A stretch of DNA of 64,000 nucleotides, from assembly GCA_007449985.2 (NCBI GenBank), contig VIIQ02000595.1, positions 248,001-312,000 on the forward strand, in the 5' to 3' direction. A program made the position numbers and the translations under genes. Under the pieces are notes generated by a model. The model was not told the DNA's origin. It saw nothing but the letters and a program-made list of their open reading frames with translations, and made no database searches. Source of the stretch: Desmodesmus armatus. Taxonomy: Eukaryota > Chlorophyta > Chlorophyceae > Sphaeropleales > Scenedesmaceae. Positions 34,155 through 54,500 of the stretch are shown here, piece by piece (the first letter of the stretch is position 1; every line of letters begins with the position of its first letter).

Positions 34155-37100
34155 TCAGTCCAGCGCCATCACATTAGACAAAAAGGACTGCCCTGTGGAT
34201 GCCTCTAGCAGCAGAATGACAATGATGGCAACCATGGCAATGCGCCCGTTCCACGTCTCTGCGCTCTTGGTCCAACCCCACGACCAAGGCTCCACGGGAG
34301 CAGGCAGCGTCCTGCGGTCCCTGTCATATGCATCCAACAAAGTGTCCAGGTCGCCTGTAGGGTTGCAGCAGGCGCAGCAAGCAGCAAGCAGCAGTCAGCA
34401 ACAGGCTGCGGGCGCTGAGCTGCTGTTGCTGAACTTTGCTTGGTCACCACACAGCACCGAGAGTACCAGCAGCAGTGTTGACTAACCCTGTCACCTTCCG
34501 ACGACATAAACAAGCCCTGACACATACATGTCCCACACTGATGAGCGGACGTGCATGGACTACGACTGCTCTGCAAAAAGATGGAATGTGTGACAGGCAG
34601 GGGCATGGTGGTTACTAAAACTCTGGGTGCAAACTCACCCATTGGGACCAGTGCATTGCCTGTGGTTGGTGCTCCTGCCATGACACCCACATACGGCAGT
34701 GCCTCAACCTGCCAAGCAGACACAAGCAACGGGCGAACACAGCAACACATGCAACAGCACAGTCAGCCATTGCTGTCCTGCACCTTGTACTACGGTCACC
34801 CTGCCAGCTGTCCGTTACTTTGCCAATCAAGCGCAGCCCCATTATCTGCCCCTTGTCCCATCCCCCTTGTACTGCCACGTGATCAACTGCTCGCGGCTGC
34901 CTGTGCGCCCAATCAGCTGCCTTGCAAATGCACCGCAGTGCAGCGACCCAACAACTGCACTCCTGTCCCCATGTCCCCACTGCCACACAACCGACTGCAC
35001 GCCACTGGCTTTTGCGCCCAACCAGCTGCGCCGCCAAAATGCACTTTCATGCAGTGGCCAACCAACTGTATGACCAATCAACTGCACTACCCGCCACTGC
35101 TGAGCAGTCACCCTGCAGCTAGCTGGCTGCTCACCACTGCATCTGCCAGATCCTCAATGAAGCGACCGTTGGTGTTGAGGGCGGGTACACGACCCCAATT
35201 CTTAACACCACTCTCAAGCGCCAGCTCCCTGCACAGCACAGCGCAGCACAGCGCAGCACGATAACAGCACTGTTGCAGCACCCACCCAAGCCATGATGTG
35301 GGCTGCAGTACACAGCCAATTCACCTGAATTACGTCCAAGCATACCAAGCACTTGGGTGAAGTTCACCTCGAAGGCAATTCAAAGTGACCCCACACTGGA
35401 AGTCACTGTTCCATAGTTCCTTCCGCATTGAACTGTTGCTTCTGAACCCGTCCGCATTGGACCCTGCCCAACCACAAAACCCCCAGCAATCCCATTGTCT
35501 TCACACCTGTACTCCATGTCAATCTCCTCCAGTGTTTCAATGTGTTCACTGACAAAGCTGATGGGCACTGCCAGCAGAGACTTCACACCAGCAGCACCCA
35601 ACTCCCTGCAGCATGAGGCAACACCAAGCACCAGCAGACCGTCAGCAATCCCTCAAATTCTCCTTTTCCCACACTGCAGCAGCAGCTGTGCATAGGCGAC
35701 AACGCACCATACATATGGGACCAGTATTTCACTGCAACTGCTGCCATGCATACGTGAGAATCGCACATCAGCCTGTGAAGCACAAGTACCATGTTGGGCC
35801 AATTCTGCTGAAATGCTGTTAGTAGTACCTAATTCAGCGAACAGCAACTGACCCCCCCCCCCACACACACACACTCACCTGATGCTGTCATCTGTGTACG
35901 GCTGCAGCCACTCCACTGGCCCCACACGGCTCTGGTACGCCAGCGTGTGCTCATTCTCCCTACGATAACAAAACAGCAGGGCAAGCAGCACAAGTGATTC
36001 CACCTCAACCACACCAGGAGCACAATCAACATGGAACCACGACGCAACCTCATGACTTGATGCACACACACATTGCGGGACAACGATGTGGTTGATGTTT
36101 AGCACACAGGGGCTCAAAATCCTCATGACAGCACCATGCATGGACCCACCTGCCCCGCCGCCGCAGCTCATTCATGATGAGTGCCACACACTCCTCCATT
36201 TCTTCCTTGTAGGGGTCACCAGCCTCCTCAACATACGACTTGGGAACACCGTGGGCTGAGAAGAACACATTCACCTGGGGAGTTGGTATGAAACATTGGG
36301 TGCGGCAGGGCAGGACGAGTGAGCAACATGTCCGATGCAACTTGTGTCAATGTCGTGCGCAACACACCAGCACATTGGCCTCCCTAAAGGCCAACCGACC
36401 AGATGATCAGCAGCCACCGCGTCCACACAGCCTGCAATCCACACGCCCAACACAACGTTGCACCCAGCGCCCTAGCCCTGTGCTGTTTTGTGACAGCACT
36501 GGAGCCTCCACACACTCTGACTGAGCAACTGCACGACCACAAGCCCACTGCTGCTGCCTTCGGCGGCACCCATCTCCTGTACGCAACTGCCGATCCCGCC
36601 CCCGCCCTATATATGCGCACCATGTGTCCCCACCACACACATCCCCACCACACAGACCTGTCACCACCCCCACCTGCTCAGGCTGGTCAAAGTGCACACC
36701 ATGGTCAAGTGCAATACCTTCTCCCCCCCCCCCACGCATTACGCAGAGAGGATACATGTGTAGCTGACATGTGTGCTGCACCATGTCCCCACCACATGCG
36801 CCCCCACACCACACACACCCGTCACCACCCCCACCTGCTCAGGCTGGTCAAACTTCGCCAGCTCCTGCTCGATAAGGTCAACCATAGCGCCCACATATCC
36901 TGGCCGCTGGTACCAGCTGGGAATGACCGTGTGCTTCAAGTTGCTCAGCACAGGATCCTTCTTGAACAACTGCTCCAGTAGCCGCAGGCTACTGCCGCTT
37001 GTGCTGATGCTGAACTGCGGGTACAGCGGCAGGATAACGAGGTGTGTGATGCCGTCCCGCACCACATGCTGCAGCGCCTCCTCTGTGTAGGGGTGCCAGT

Positions 37101-37765
37101 AGCGCATGGCGACGTAGACCTCTGCGTCCAGGCCGCGGGAGCGCAGGGCGGTGGCCAGCGCATCTGCCTGCTCGTCTGTGATCCTGCGCAGCGGGGACCC
37201 GCCGCCGATGGCTGCATAGCCCTCTGAGGATTTGGGGCTCCTGAGGGTGGCTATGATGTTTGCTAGGACCGGCTGCAGGAATTTGAGCGCCTGTGGCAGG
37301 CGAATGATGTCTGGGTCTGCAAAGAGGTTGTACAGAAAGGGCCTCACATCCTCCAGGGACTCTGGACCCCCCAGGTTGAGCAGCAGCACCCCATTCTTCC
37401 CTTGCAGAGGTGCTGGGAGGGATGGCAGCTCTGATCTGGCACCCTGATCCTGCCTCTGGTCTGAGGGAGCGGGGCTGACGCCAGCAGTGCTGACTGCCTG
37501 GGGCACGATGAGCTGCTGCCGTGCCTTGCTGCTTTCAGCTGGCCGCCGCGCTGCTGTGCTGCTTGTTTTGGGAGTTCTGCGGAACAAACGTATGGTAAGA
37601 AAACAACGTCGTGGTCCCCAATCAACAAGGGTTGGTGCTGCATTGACCTCCTCACCTGTGGTGCGAACGCCACAAGCTGCTACAATTCTCCGGTTGCAGC
37701 CTGCCGCTGCTGCTAGTGCCTGCTTGAGAACCTACACGGCCAGATTGGTTGTTGAGGGCCCACAT
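34155..37765 (-). CDS. FECH: ferrochelatase with C-terminal CAB-type helix, plastid
   Basis: This enzyme inserts Fe2+ into protoporphyrin IX, the last step of haem synthesis. Exons: 37656-37765, 36835-37576, 36150-36274, 35879-35959, 35507-35605, 35135-35228, 34639-34708, 34155-34354. They total 1521 nt, 506 aa, close to plant ferrochelatase 2. The first about 75 residues are Ser/Ala/Arg-rich, a probable transit peptide. The catalytic core begins [13 protein letters not shown], has the active-site histidine in [11 protein letters not shown], then [29 protein letters not shown] and KNWGRVPAL. After a linker ([16 protein letters not shown]) it ends with a membrane helix carrying the chlorophyll a/b-binding signature ETWNGRIAM. 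That tail is typical of plastid ferrochelatases of cyanobacteria, algae and plants and points to thylakoid attachment. A decoy copy of the exon 2 donor lies in intron 2. Confidence 0.96.
36640..36870. repeat. duplicated donor end of ferrochelatase exon 2
   Basis: The block caccacccccacctgctcaggctggtcaaa at 36824-36853, which spans the end of exon 2 and its donor, is repeated in the intron at 36663-36692 with adjacent sequence (accatgtccccaccaca). Period about 160 bp. After the shared block the copy diverges (gtgcacacc instead of cttcgccag), so only about 20 nt of exon plus donor were kept. Confidence 0.85.
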
Positions 37766-38158
37766 CTAGGTCCGCATGCGCTCAGGACTGTCCTGTTTTA
37801 CTTGTTTGATGGAGAGAGTGCACTGCCAATTGAAAGGGGCAGGGAAGGACGCTGCAATTAGGCAGATGCGCAACCAACAGCTGCATGGAAGGCAATGCAC
37901 CGTGTGCACTACCTTTGGCTGACAACGGTCACTCATTTTGTCACTGGCATGTCACGCTGGCAACCGTCTGCACCAGACGATGGCTTTTGCCTGAGTAGGG
38001 CACTGTGGCTATGCTCAAGTAGACCTGTGGTGAAGTCTGGATTATTACAGCTGCCCAACACAACTGTTGAAGACGTAGACCCATCCAGACCAAGTGATCT
38101 GCACCTCTGTACCTCGCTGCTGCTCTCTGAGCTCCTAGCTGTCTCTTTCACGCCCGCC
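37766..38158. promoter_or_regulatory. shared divergent promoter region, ferrochelatase and TCF25
   Basis: The ferrochelatase start codon (minus strand) and the TCF25 start codon (plus strand) are separated by 393 bp, which must contain both promoters. I see no TATA box. The TCF25 start has a good context (gccATGgcc). A frame of 151 codons running from 37895 through this start has no family support upstream of 38159. Confidence 0.55.
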
Positions 38159-44930
<6,772 letters not shown>

Positions 44931-45366
44931 TAGCAGCTGCGCTGTGGATCTACCTTGCATCTTTTGAGAGCTTCGGGTGTTAAGGATGTCGAAAAGTCAT
45001 TGCGGCCAGTGTTGGCAGGATGAGTGACTAAATGATGAAACAGGATGCTGTACGCTGTGATTGCTCCACTTAGCAGTGCAAGTCAGTACCTGTGCACGCC
45101 TCACCACATCGCAATCACCAATCGCTGCAAAACCTGTCGCTCCAAGTTCCCAGCAACTCTCTTTCTGTCACCAAGGTGCTGTTGCATGCCTTCCTCAGGC
45201 ATGGCCAGCACAACATTAAACATGTGCTGCTTGGACCCACTGCTGTTGTGAAATTGCACAACAACAATCCCTTCCACTGCACTTGAGGTTTACACATGCA
45301 CCATGGCATGCACACTGCCCAGAGCTTGCTGCTCTCCATGCCCTCCACCCAGAGCAGACGCTGTGT
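44931..45366. other. tail-to-tail region between TCF25 and UPRT
   Basis: These 436 bp separate the stop codons of the convergent TCF25 and uracil phosphoribosyltransferase genes. The interval is comparatively A/T-rich near 44990-45060 and has no gene. Overlapping 3' UTRs are likely: the first TGTAA on the TCF25 strand (about 45456) is already inside the last UPRT exon. Confidence 0.5.
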
Positions 45367-47923
<2,557 letters not shown>

Positions 47924-48356
47924 GATGCAGCTGGAGCAGTTGGGCTACTTTGTGCTTGCCAGAGGTGCTGGCGAGCTGAAGCGTGCGCAGATCGTTGTTC
48001 AAGCTGTTCAAGCTGCACCGTGTAACTGGTGCGTACAAGGTCTGATACAGCTGCGGACATGAAAGATAAGAAACGGGAGGAAAGCACGTCAAGAGGCCAC
48101 TCAACAACATGCCCATGGCATGTTTTGATTCGATGACAGCTCGCCAGGCTGGCTTGAAGGCTGTGATTGCAACACAGGGTACGGGCTACGCTCAATTACA
48201 CGACGACAAGCCAAACAAGACGTCTTACAAGACAATCAACGTTAATGCAGATTGCCCTGCAGATACCTCAAGGCCATCAAGCAAGACAAACCACCAGGCA
48301 CAGGCCACACACAATGCTGAGGACTCCTTCACCCCCCAGGCCCAGGCTGTGCTGGC
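47924..48356. other. UPRT upstream region
   Basis: These 433 bp lie between the stop of the upstream membrane-protein gene and the UPRT start, both on the minus strand, so they hold the 3' UTR of one and the promoter of the other. I see no coding similarity and no clear core-promoter motif. Confidence 0.4.
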
Positions 48357-50510
48357 CTACACCACAGCCTCCCAGGCACCCATGGTGCCAGGTGCGAACG
48401 GAGCAAACGGCAAGGGGTAGAAGTAGGTGGGTGTCACCGCCACAAACAGCATCCACATAGTGAACATCGCCCAGAAGAACTCCCGCACTGGAGGGAACAG
48501 CTTTGCGAGCGCCTTGTCCACCAGCTTGCCAGCTAAGTACAGGAAGTACAGCCACATGCGGTCAGAGCAGGCCAGGAACAGCAGGATGCCCCACTTGGCC
48601 AGTGACAGCTTGCCAAGGCCCCAGTTCAGGCCAACAGCCACTGCTAGGGCAGGGCTGCTCTGCCAGAACCAGCTGAAGAGTGTCAGGTGAATGCCTGCAG
48701 CAGCAGCAGCAATAGCAGCAGCAGCAGCACACAACAACGACACCAGGACAGGCACGACAATGAATATCAGAGAACCGCCTTCGCTGCATGTTAGTCGAGG
48801 TACAGCAAGCAAGAGATCAGCATGTGCCCAGCTGTGATGACGATGTGTTGGCCAGCTCCATTGCTGCAGGGGTACTCCTGACTCCCAACCAACCACCGCT
48901 ACAAACAGCCTGCTAGTGTATATTCATGCACCAGTTGCTAACTTTGTAAGGCTACCAGCTGCTGGCCCAACCTGCACAGTCTGCTGTCAAACAGCCACGG
49001 CAGCTGCACCGATTTAGCCAACAGCGGCAGCAAAATAGCAATGCGTATCCCGCGAAAGCCAGCAAGGCCGCAACATGCACTGCCGTGCCATCCGAATCAC
49101 TAACAGCACACAAATACATTCATCACCTGCATAGACTGCTGTGAAGAGTGCCTGGAATGCCCTGTCACTCCAGCTGTACGTCAAGCGCTCCAAGCCACGA
49201 TAGAAGAAGAATGGCACGACCTGCGCATGCAACGTGCCAACGGATACAATGACAGCAACATGTCACTGACACAAATGCATGCCAGTGTGACACAGCTTTG
49301 CAAACAGAATGCATCACCGCCGTTATTGTCGCTACCCTGTCATGGGCTGCAGGAGCTTCACACACAGCCTTGTGACCTCAGCCGGTTGTACCCAGAATAC
49401 AGACTTGGTGCCTTGTCAAACCAAGAGAAGTTGTTGAGACCTGTTACCCGTGGCTTCAAGCCAGCTAGCTTTCTTGCTGGCTGGCTTGTCAAGCTTGCAT
49501 ATGTGGTGAGCTTGACACTGACAAAGCATGTCTGGAGTAAAGGAGACGCGCCGCCAGGTGAGCTGCACAGCGCGCTGTAACGTACCAGTTGTATTGTGCC
49601 CAGGCCAGCCCACCCTGAGCCCACACAGGGCACAGGGGTGCTGCACAAGCTTGTAGGCAAGTGCAGGGGCCAGCCGGGGGTGACTGCGGCGCTAATATTC
49701 CGGCAGAATGCAAGTAGCAGTTTCACGTGCATCACGTGCATCACGTGCTGATCGGCATTAGCAACTGTCTCTTGTGGCGCAGGCTGCATGCGTTGCTGCC
49801 GCAGATATGTCAAACCCAGTCTGCGCATGTGAAATGTCACACTGCAAGAAACACATCAGCGTTTCAAGGTGCAATTGCAGCCTAGTTTGCAGTGCTGGTA
49901 GCTATTGGAGAAGTCCCCAAACTCCAAAACCTGGAGCTGTCCAGCAGGATGCTTGCCGCACCTTAGGGTCGTCAAAGGGCTCCAGGAAGCCCTTCCTGAA
50001 CTGCAGCTTGCCATCGACCCACTTGATCGAGGGCCAGTTGGTTGCGTAGTTGTTGAGCATCTCCACGTGCCAGTAGTCGCTGCCGGGGAGGCTGACAGGC
50101 ACTGGCATCGGCACGCGAGACACCCGGTAATGCTGCGCCCAGGGGTTCCCGAGCTTGACAGAGTCCGGGGGCGCCTGATCCCGCCAGAAGGTCTGTTCGG
50201 GGTCCAGCCGGGCACCTTCGCCTGCTACTGCTGCTTTGGCACCATCTTGTAGCGGCGATCCAAACCAGCCACCCTTAGGCATGCGGCTGAGCTGCTGCGG
50301 ATCAAAGTTGTGCTTGAACCGGAAAGCCTGGCTATCTTCAGGGGAGGACCAACACTGCTGCTGGTGTCTGCTGCTGTGCTGGCGTGCTGCTGGCGCTGGG
50401 TAGCGCCATGGGACGCTGCTAGTTGATGCTGGGGTGAGGACCCTGACGCCACTGTGCAGCGCGCTGCTGCTGCTGGAGCAGCAGCACTGCTGTTGCAGCT
50501 GCGCCTGCAT
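48357..50510 (-). CDS. unrecognised membrane protein, probably plastid-targeted
   Basis: Three exons (49962-50510, 49127-49220, 48357-48694) join in phase to 981 nt, 326 aa. I do not recognise the family. The chosen start, MQAQLQQQCCCSSSSSALHS, opens a Ser/Ala/Gln/Arg leader of about 60 residues typical of algal transit peptides. A soluble segment follows (PKGGWFGSPL, FWRDQAPPDSVKLGNPW, PGSDYWHVEMLNNYATNW, KGFLEPFDDP). The C-terminal part is hydrophobic with three or four probable membrane segments (ALAVAVGLNWGLG, WGILLFLACSDRMWLYFLYL, FFWAMFTMWMLFVAVTP) and ends PFAPGTMGAWEAVV. The regular splice phases and tidy domain order make a real gene likely. Function is unknown; thylakoid or envelope location is inference. 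An upstream in-frame extension (SEKASPSNSGLYRLNKRF) could mean that an earlier exon exists. Confidence 0.75.
49722..49750. repeat. triple CACGTG-containing repeat in an intron
   Basis: The nine-base unit cacgtgcat occurs in tandem, giving three CACGTG palindromes (G-box / E-box core) within 29 bases in the first intron of the unknown membrane-protein gene. It could be an intronic enhancer or a chance microsatellite. Confidence 0.6.
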
Positions 50511-51508
50511 TGGCCGCAGGTCTGGGCGCTTGAAACGCTTATTTAGACGGTAAAGGCCTGAGTTGGAGGGCGATGCTTTCTCTGAGACCTGGTACGAGAT
50601 GAAATGGGTCAGATCAGTGGGGCAGTAGTGTGGGTACAATCAGGTGCTCCAGCTGCTGCTTCCCTGGCTAGCGACATTTACAAACAATCAGACAGACTTT
50701 CGAAGCGACAGAACAACCTAGTCGAATTGATCAACATTAGTCAGAAGTGTGGAATGGAATGATAGGTACAGGCAGTAAGGTGAGCATTGCTCGATTTCTC
50801 TGGCGTCCATAAACATCCTTACAGCATACGGGCAGGCCCTGACCATTGCCTGAGTACGTGTGGGAGTTTCTTCAAGGGGTCACGGTACTACTGGACCCAG
50901 TGCCTCACTGCTATTGTCACAATTTGTCTTGTCATAGCGTTTTGAGTTACCAAAGTCTCGCAGCCTCAATCCCCAGGCCGGGCGTGGCAGACGTGTGTCA
51001 GAGGGAAAATGCAAGCTGGCAAGATCTGGATGCTTGACCTTGGAGCCCTGGCAGTAGTGGCCTAGGCTGAGCGCCCTTGGCTGGCTTGTATCAACGTATG
51101 TCAACAGCTGCAACCACACTTGGACCTCGACGCTCTGCAACATGGGCAGCGTGGCTCATGCACAGCATGCCTCAGGCACCACTCCCACTATCGCCCCTGT
51201 TTACACTTGCAGATCACCAGCACACCAGCAGCTCTCTGAGTGTGTAGCAGCAGCTCTAAAGCAATCATGGGTGAGTGCTGGTGGCTGCGTACTGTCCCAT
51301 GGTATGTCACCTGTGAACCAGGGTGCATGGGGTGCTGGGGCTGACCTGGCAAGGCCAGAATGCAGATGAGTGCATGCGCTTTCTTGCGGATGTGGATCAG
51401 CTTACATCTGACCTGCTCCTGCAACAACAGGCACCCACTCTACTGCCTGTCGCCCAGCATACATACAGCTGCTGATACGCAGTGTGTGTGCTGACCTATG
51501 TGCTGCAG
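50511..51508. promoter_or_regulatory. divergent region between the membrane-protein gene and SEC1
   Basis: The start codon of the minus-strand membrane-protein gene and the first recognised SEC1 exon face away from each other across about 1 kb. The missing first SEC1 exon should lie in this interval. A possible exon from ATG 51142 to a GTGAGT donor after 51270 is open, but its phase does not match either acceptor seen before the next exon, so I leave it out. The 50680-50780 part is A/T-richer and may hold promoters. Confidence 0.4.
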
Positions 51509-54500
51509 AGGGCTGCAGGAAGGTCGTTCACGACCGTGTGCTGAACGAGATGCTTGGCGGCATTCAGGACAGCACGGGTGGTGGCTGGAAGGTGCTTGTG
51601 CTGGACAGCACGACCACACGTATCCTGTCAGCAGCCATGCGCATGAGCGACATCTTGGAAGCAGGTGGGCAGCAGCACATGCCATGCAGCTGCAATCGTC
51701 CCGAACCCTGGTCAGCATCACAGCAGGCAGCATCTGTGGCCCTTGCAGAACTCGGTCATCCAGCATGGGAGGTGCAAGTGATTTGTTGCACCCCTAAATC
51801 GGCAGCGCCCCTGCTCACAAGCAGGGGTGGGTGCTCAGCACATCACACCGGCTAAATACCGAACCAGAGGCGGCTGGGTCGTAATTCTGGACAGCCATCA
51901 GTAGGAACCCAGACATGCCATGTCATGCTGGTGGCACCAGCCTGACTTGCTTGTGTTGTCACAAACGCGAGGGCAGGTGTGCACGGATCATGCCTGCACC
52001 AACCAGGCGCAGGGTTGGCACACATGCTCATCTGGGCGCTGACACACCATGCCTGCGCTGTTGTGTCCCAACTGCAGGTGTTTCTGTTGTGGAGGACATT
52101 GAGAAGCGCCGCGAGCCGCTTCCGCTCGCAGCCGTGTACTTCATCAGCCCCACACCCAGCAGCGTGCAGCACCTGGTGTCAGACTTTGAATCGAAGGCAC
52201 TGTACCCCAGCGTGCATGTCTTCTTCAGCAGCGGCGTGACAGGGGAGGCAGTTGACAAAATCAAGCGCTGCAGGGTGAGCGCGGCTGTGACAGAGGTGGC
52301 CGTGGCAGCAGTAGCAGCACGCGCACCAGCAGAGCGCCAGCGCTGGGTGTGCTGTATGCTGAACAGCAGCTGTAGCTGCAGCGTGGATATTATGTATTGC
52401 CAAGGGTCTTCTTCAGTATCCTGACAGCAGCACCGTCAGGCAGCAGTGCTGGTTCGTGCCACACTGGGTAGCCTACCCGACTGAGAACCTCCTGACTTGC
52501 AGGTCACTGAGTTTTCAAGTGATGATCTGCCGAGGAAAGCTGCAGCGTGGCGCCACCAGTGTTTGAACTGCTGTGTGGGTCGTGATGCATGCAGGTGTTG
52601 CTGCCGCTGCTGAAGACTTTGAAAGAGGTCAACATGGAGTTCACAGTGGTCGACGGGCGCACCTTCGTCACAGGCCACCCGCACGCCATGATCAGGTGGG
52701 CCCGACAGCAGGTGCTGTTGATGTCATTTATATTTTTGATTATATATGTCCGAGAGTGTCTGAAACATCACTCACCTTTTGTTTGAACTTTGGTTGTGCT
52801 GTGACTAACAAGTTCACCATAAAACACGTGCCATGTGCGCGCCCTGCCGCAGGTGCATGGGCGAGCGCAGTGAAGCAGTGCAGCAGGAGTGTGAAGCAGA
52901 GCTTGACAGCATAGCAGCGCGGCTGTGCACTGCGCTGACCACACTACGGGACTACCCAGTCATTCGCTACAGGGTGGGGAAGCCGCCAGAAGCTGGTGAC
53001 GCACCCGGGGCGTCGGTGCGCAGCTTGGTGGCGCAGCGGCTGGCGCAGAAGGTGGGCGGGAGCCTCGGTGGGGACTTACACGGGGTTGGTGTCGGCTTGG
53101 CATCGATGCCAGCAGATAGCTGACGTACGCCCCTACTGGGTCTTGCACTGGTGGCTAGGAGCCAGCATGCAGTCTGCTGCTGCCAGCAAAGCCTGTGCGG
53201 CATATCCAGCTGTCATGGACTGGTGTTGGAAGCAGCACCAGTAGCGCCCCAGCCACTCGATGACTCGATGCGTGGCTTAGCCCAGGAGGACAAGCTTTTG
53301 GTAACACTGTGCAATTGCATGCAAAGACCTATCACAAAACTCTGGGCTTTGCCATGCAGAGAGTCAAGAGCAAGGGAGTTTGTTTGTGTCGTGCTCATCC
53401 ATGTGTGCTGTCTGCTTCACATCCCGTGCTTTGCAACTCTCCTGCCTGCCCTGTCCTGCCCTGCCTGCAGCTGAGCCACCGTGTCACCCTGCTGCAGCGC
53501 AACGGTGCGCTGCCTGCACGTGAGACGTGTGAGCTGCTGGTGCTGGACAGGAGTGTGGACCCAGTCGCACCCGTCATCCATGAGTGGACGTATGAAGCTC
53601 TGGTATACGACCTCCTGGCACTGGATGACAACATCATCAGGTGGGCAGCCGCTCCTGTGCACATCATCAAGCCCTGCTGGGTTGTGGGTGCCAAAGTTGA
53701 GGCACCTCAGGGGGCCCATTGAGAGTGGCCGTGCTCACTGTGCAGGCTCCCCATAGATAGAGTTGGAGCACATGGCTGAGCTGTGGGCGGCTCTGTGTGT
53801 GGGTGTGCCTCTTGCACATGTACGTCACGTGTCGTGCTGTCTTCAGTCAGCTGATCAGCAGCGAATGGTGTAAAGTGGCATCAGCCCTGCTCAGGGTTGC
53901 TCAGCATCATGTAGCACGTGCCTTGGGGGGTGTGCTGTGATGTGCTGTGCTGATGTTTCACGTCGGGCTGCTCTCCATTCGTATGTGCTGTGTGCTGCCA
54001 GGTACAAGGCGGAGACAGCAGCGGGTGCCTCAGAGGTTAAGGATCATGTGCTGGACGACACAACGGACGAGGTCTGGGCGGAACTGCGCCACGCGCACAT
54101 TGCAGGTGCGGTGGCAGAAGTATTGGGGTGGTTCTCAGCAGCAGTGAAGAAGGCACCTTCTGGTTTTACAGCTGCTGGGGTGTGATCGAAAGTACATCAT
54201 TTCATAGGGGAGGGAACATTCAGCACACAGCAGGGACGGCATGCATGAGTGTGTCTGACGTCGTAGCGGGTTGGGGCATGTTGCCAGCACTGTTGTTGAT
54301 GGACACCTGCCGCTGTACCTTCTTTGCTGCCGACAATGCAGAGGTGTACACAACTTTGTCCAAGCGCATGAATGAGTTCCAGGACAAGAATAAAGCCGCC
54401 CAATACCAGAGAGGTGGGTGTACAGGCGCCGGCCAGTTGCCGGATGTCCCTGTGCAGGCTGAGCAACCGGCACACCAAGTTGAGGTTCACTGACAGCGCA

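Noticed and set aside
37895..38158. N-terminal extension of TCF25 upstream of 38159
   Set aside because: In frame, but the sequence has no family similarity; the ATG at 38159 has a good context and begins the family-like basic/acidic N-terminus.
51142..51270. First exon of SEC1 starting MGSVAHAQHA
   Set aside because: Open and ends at a good GTGAGT donor, but its phase does not join to either acceptor before the next exon, and SM proteins usually have a shorter, different start.
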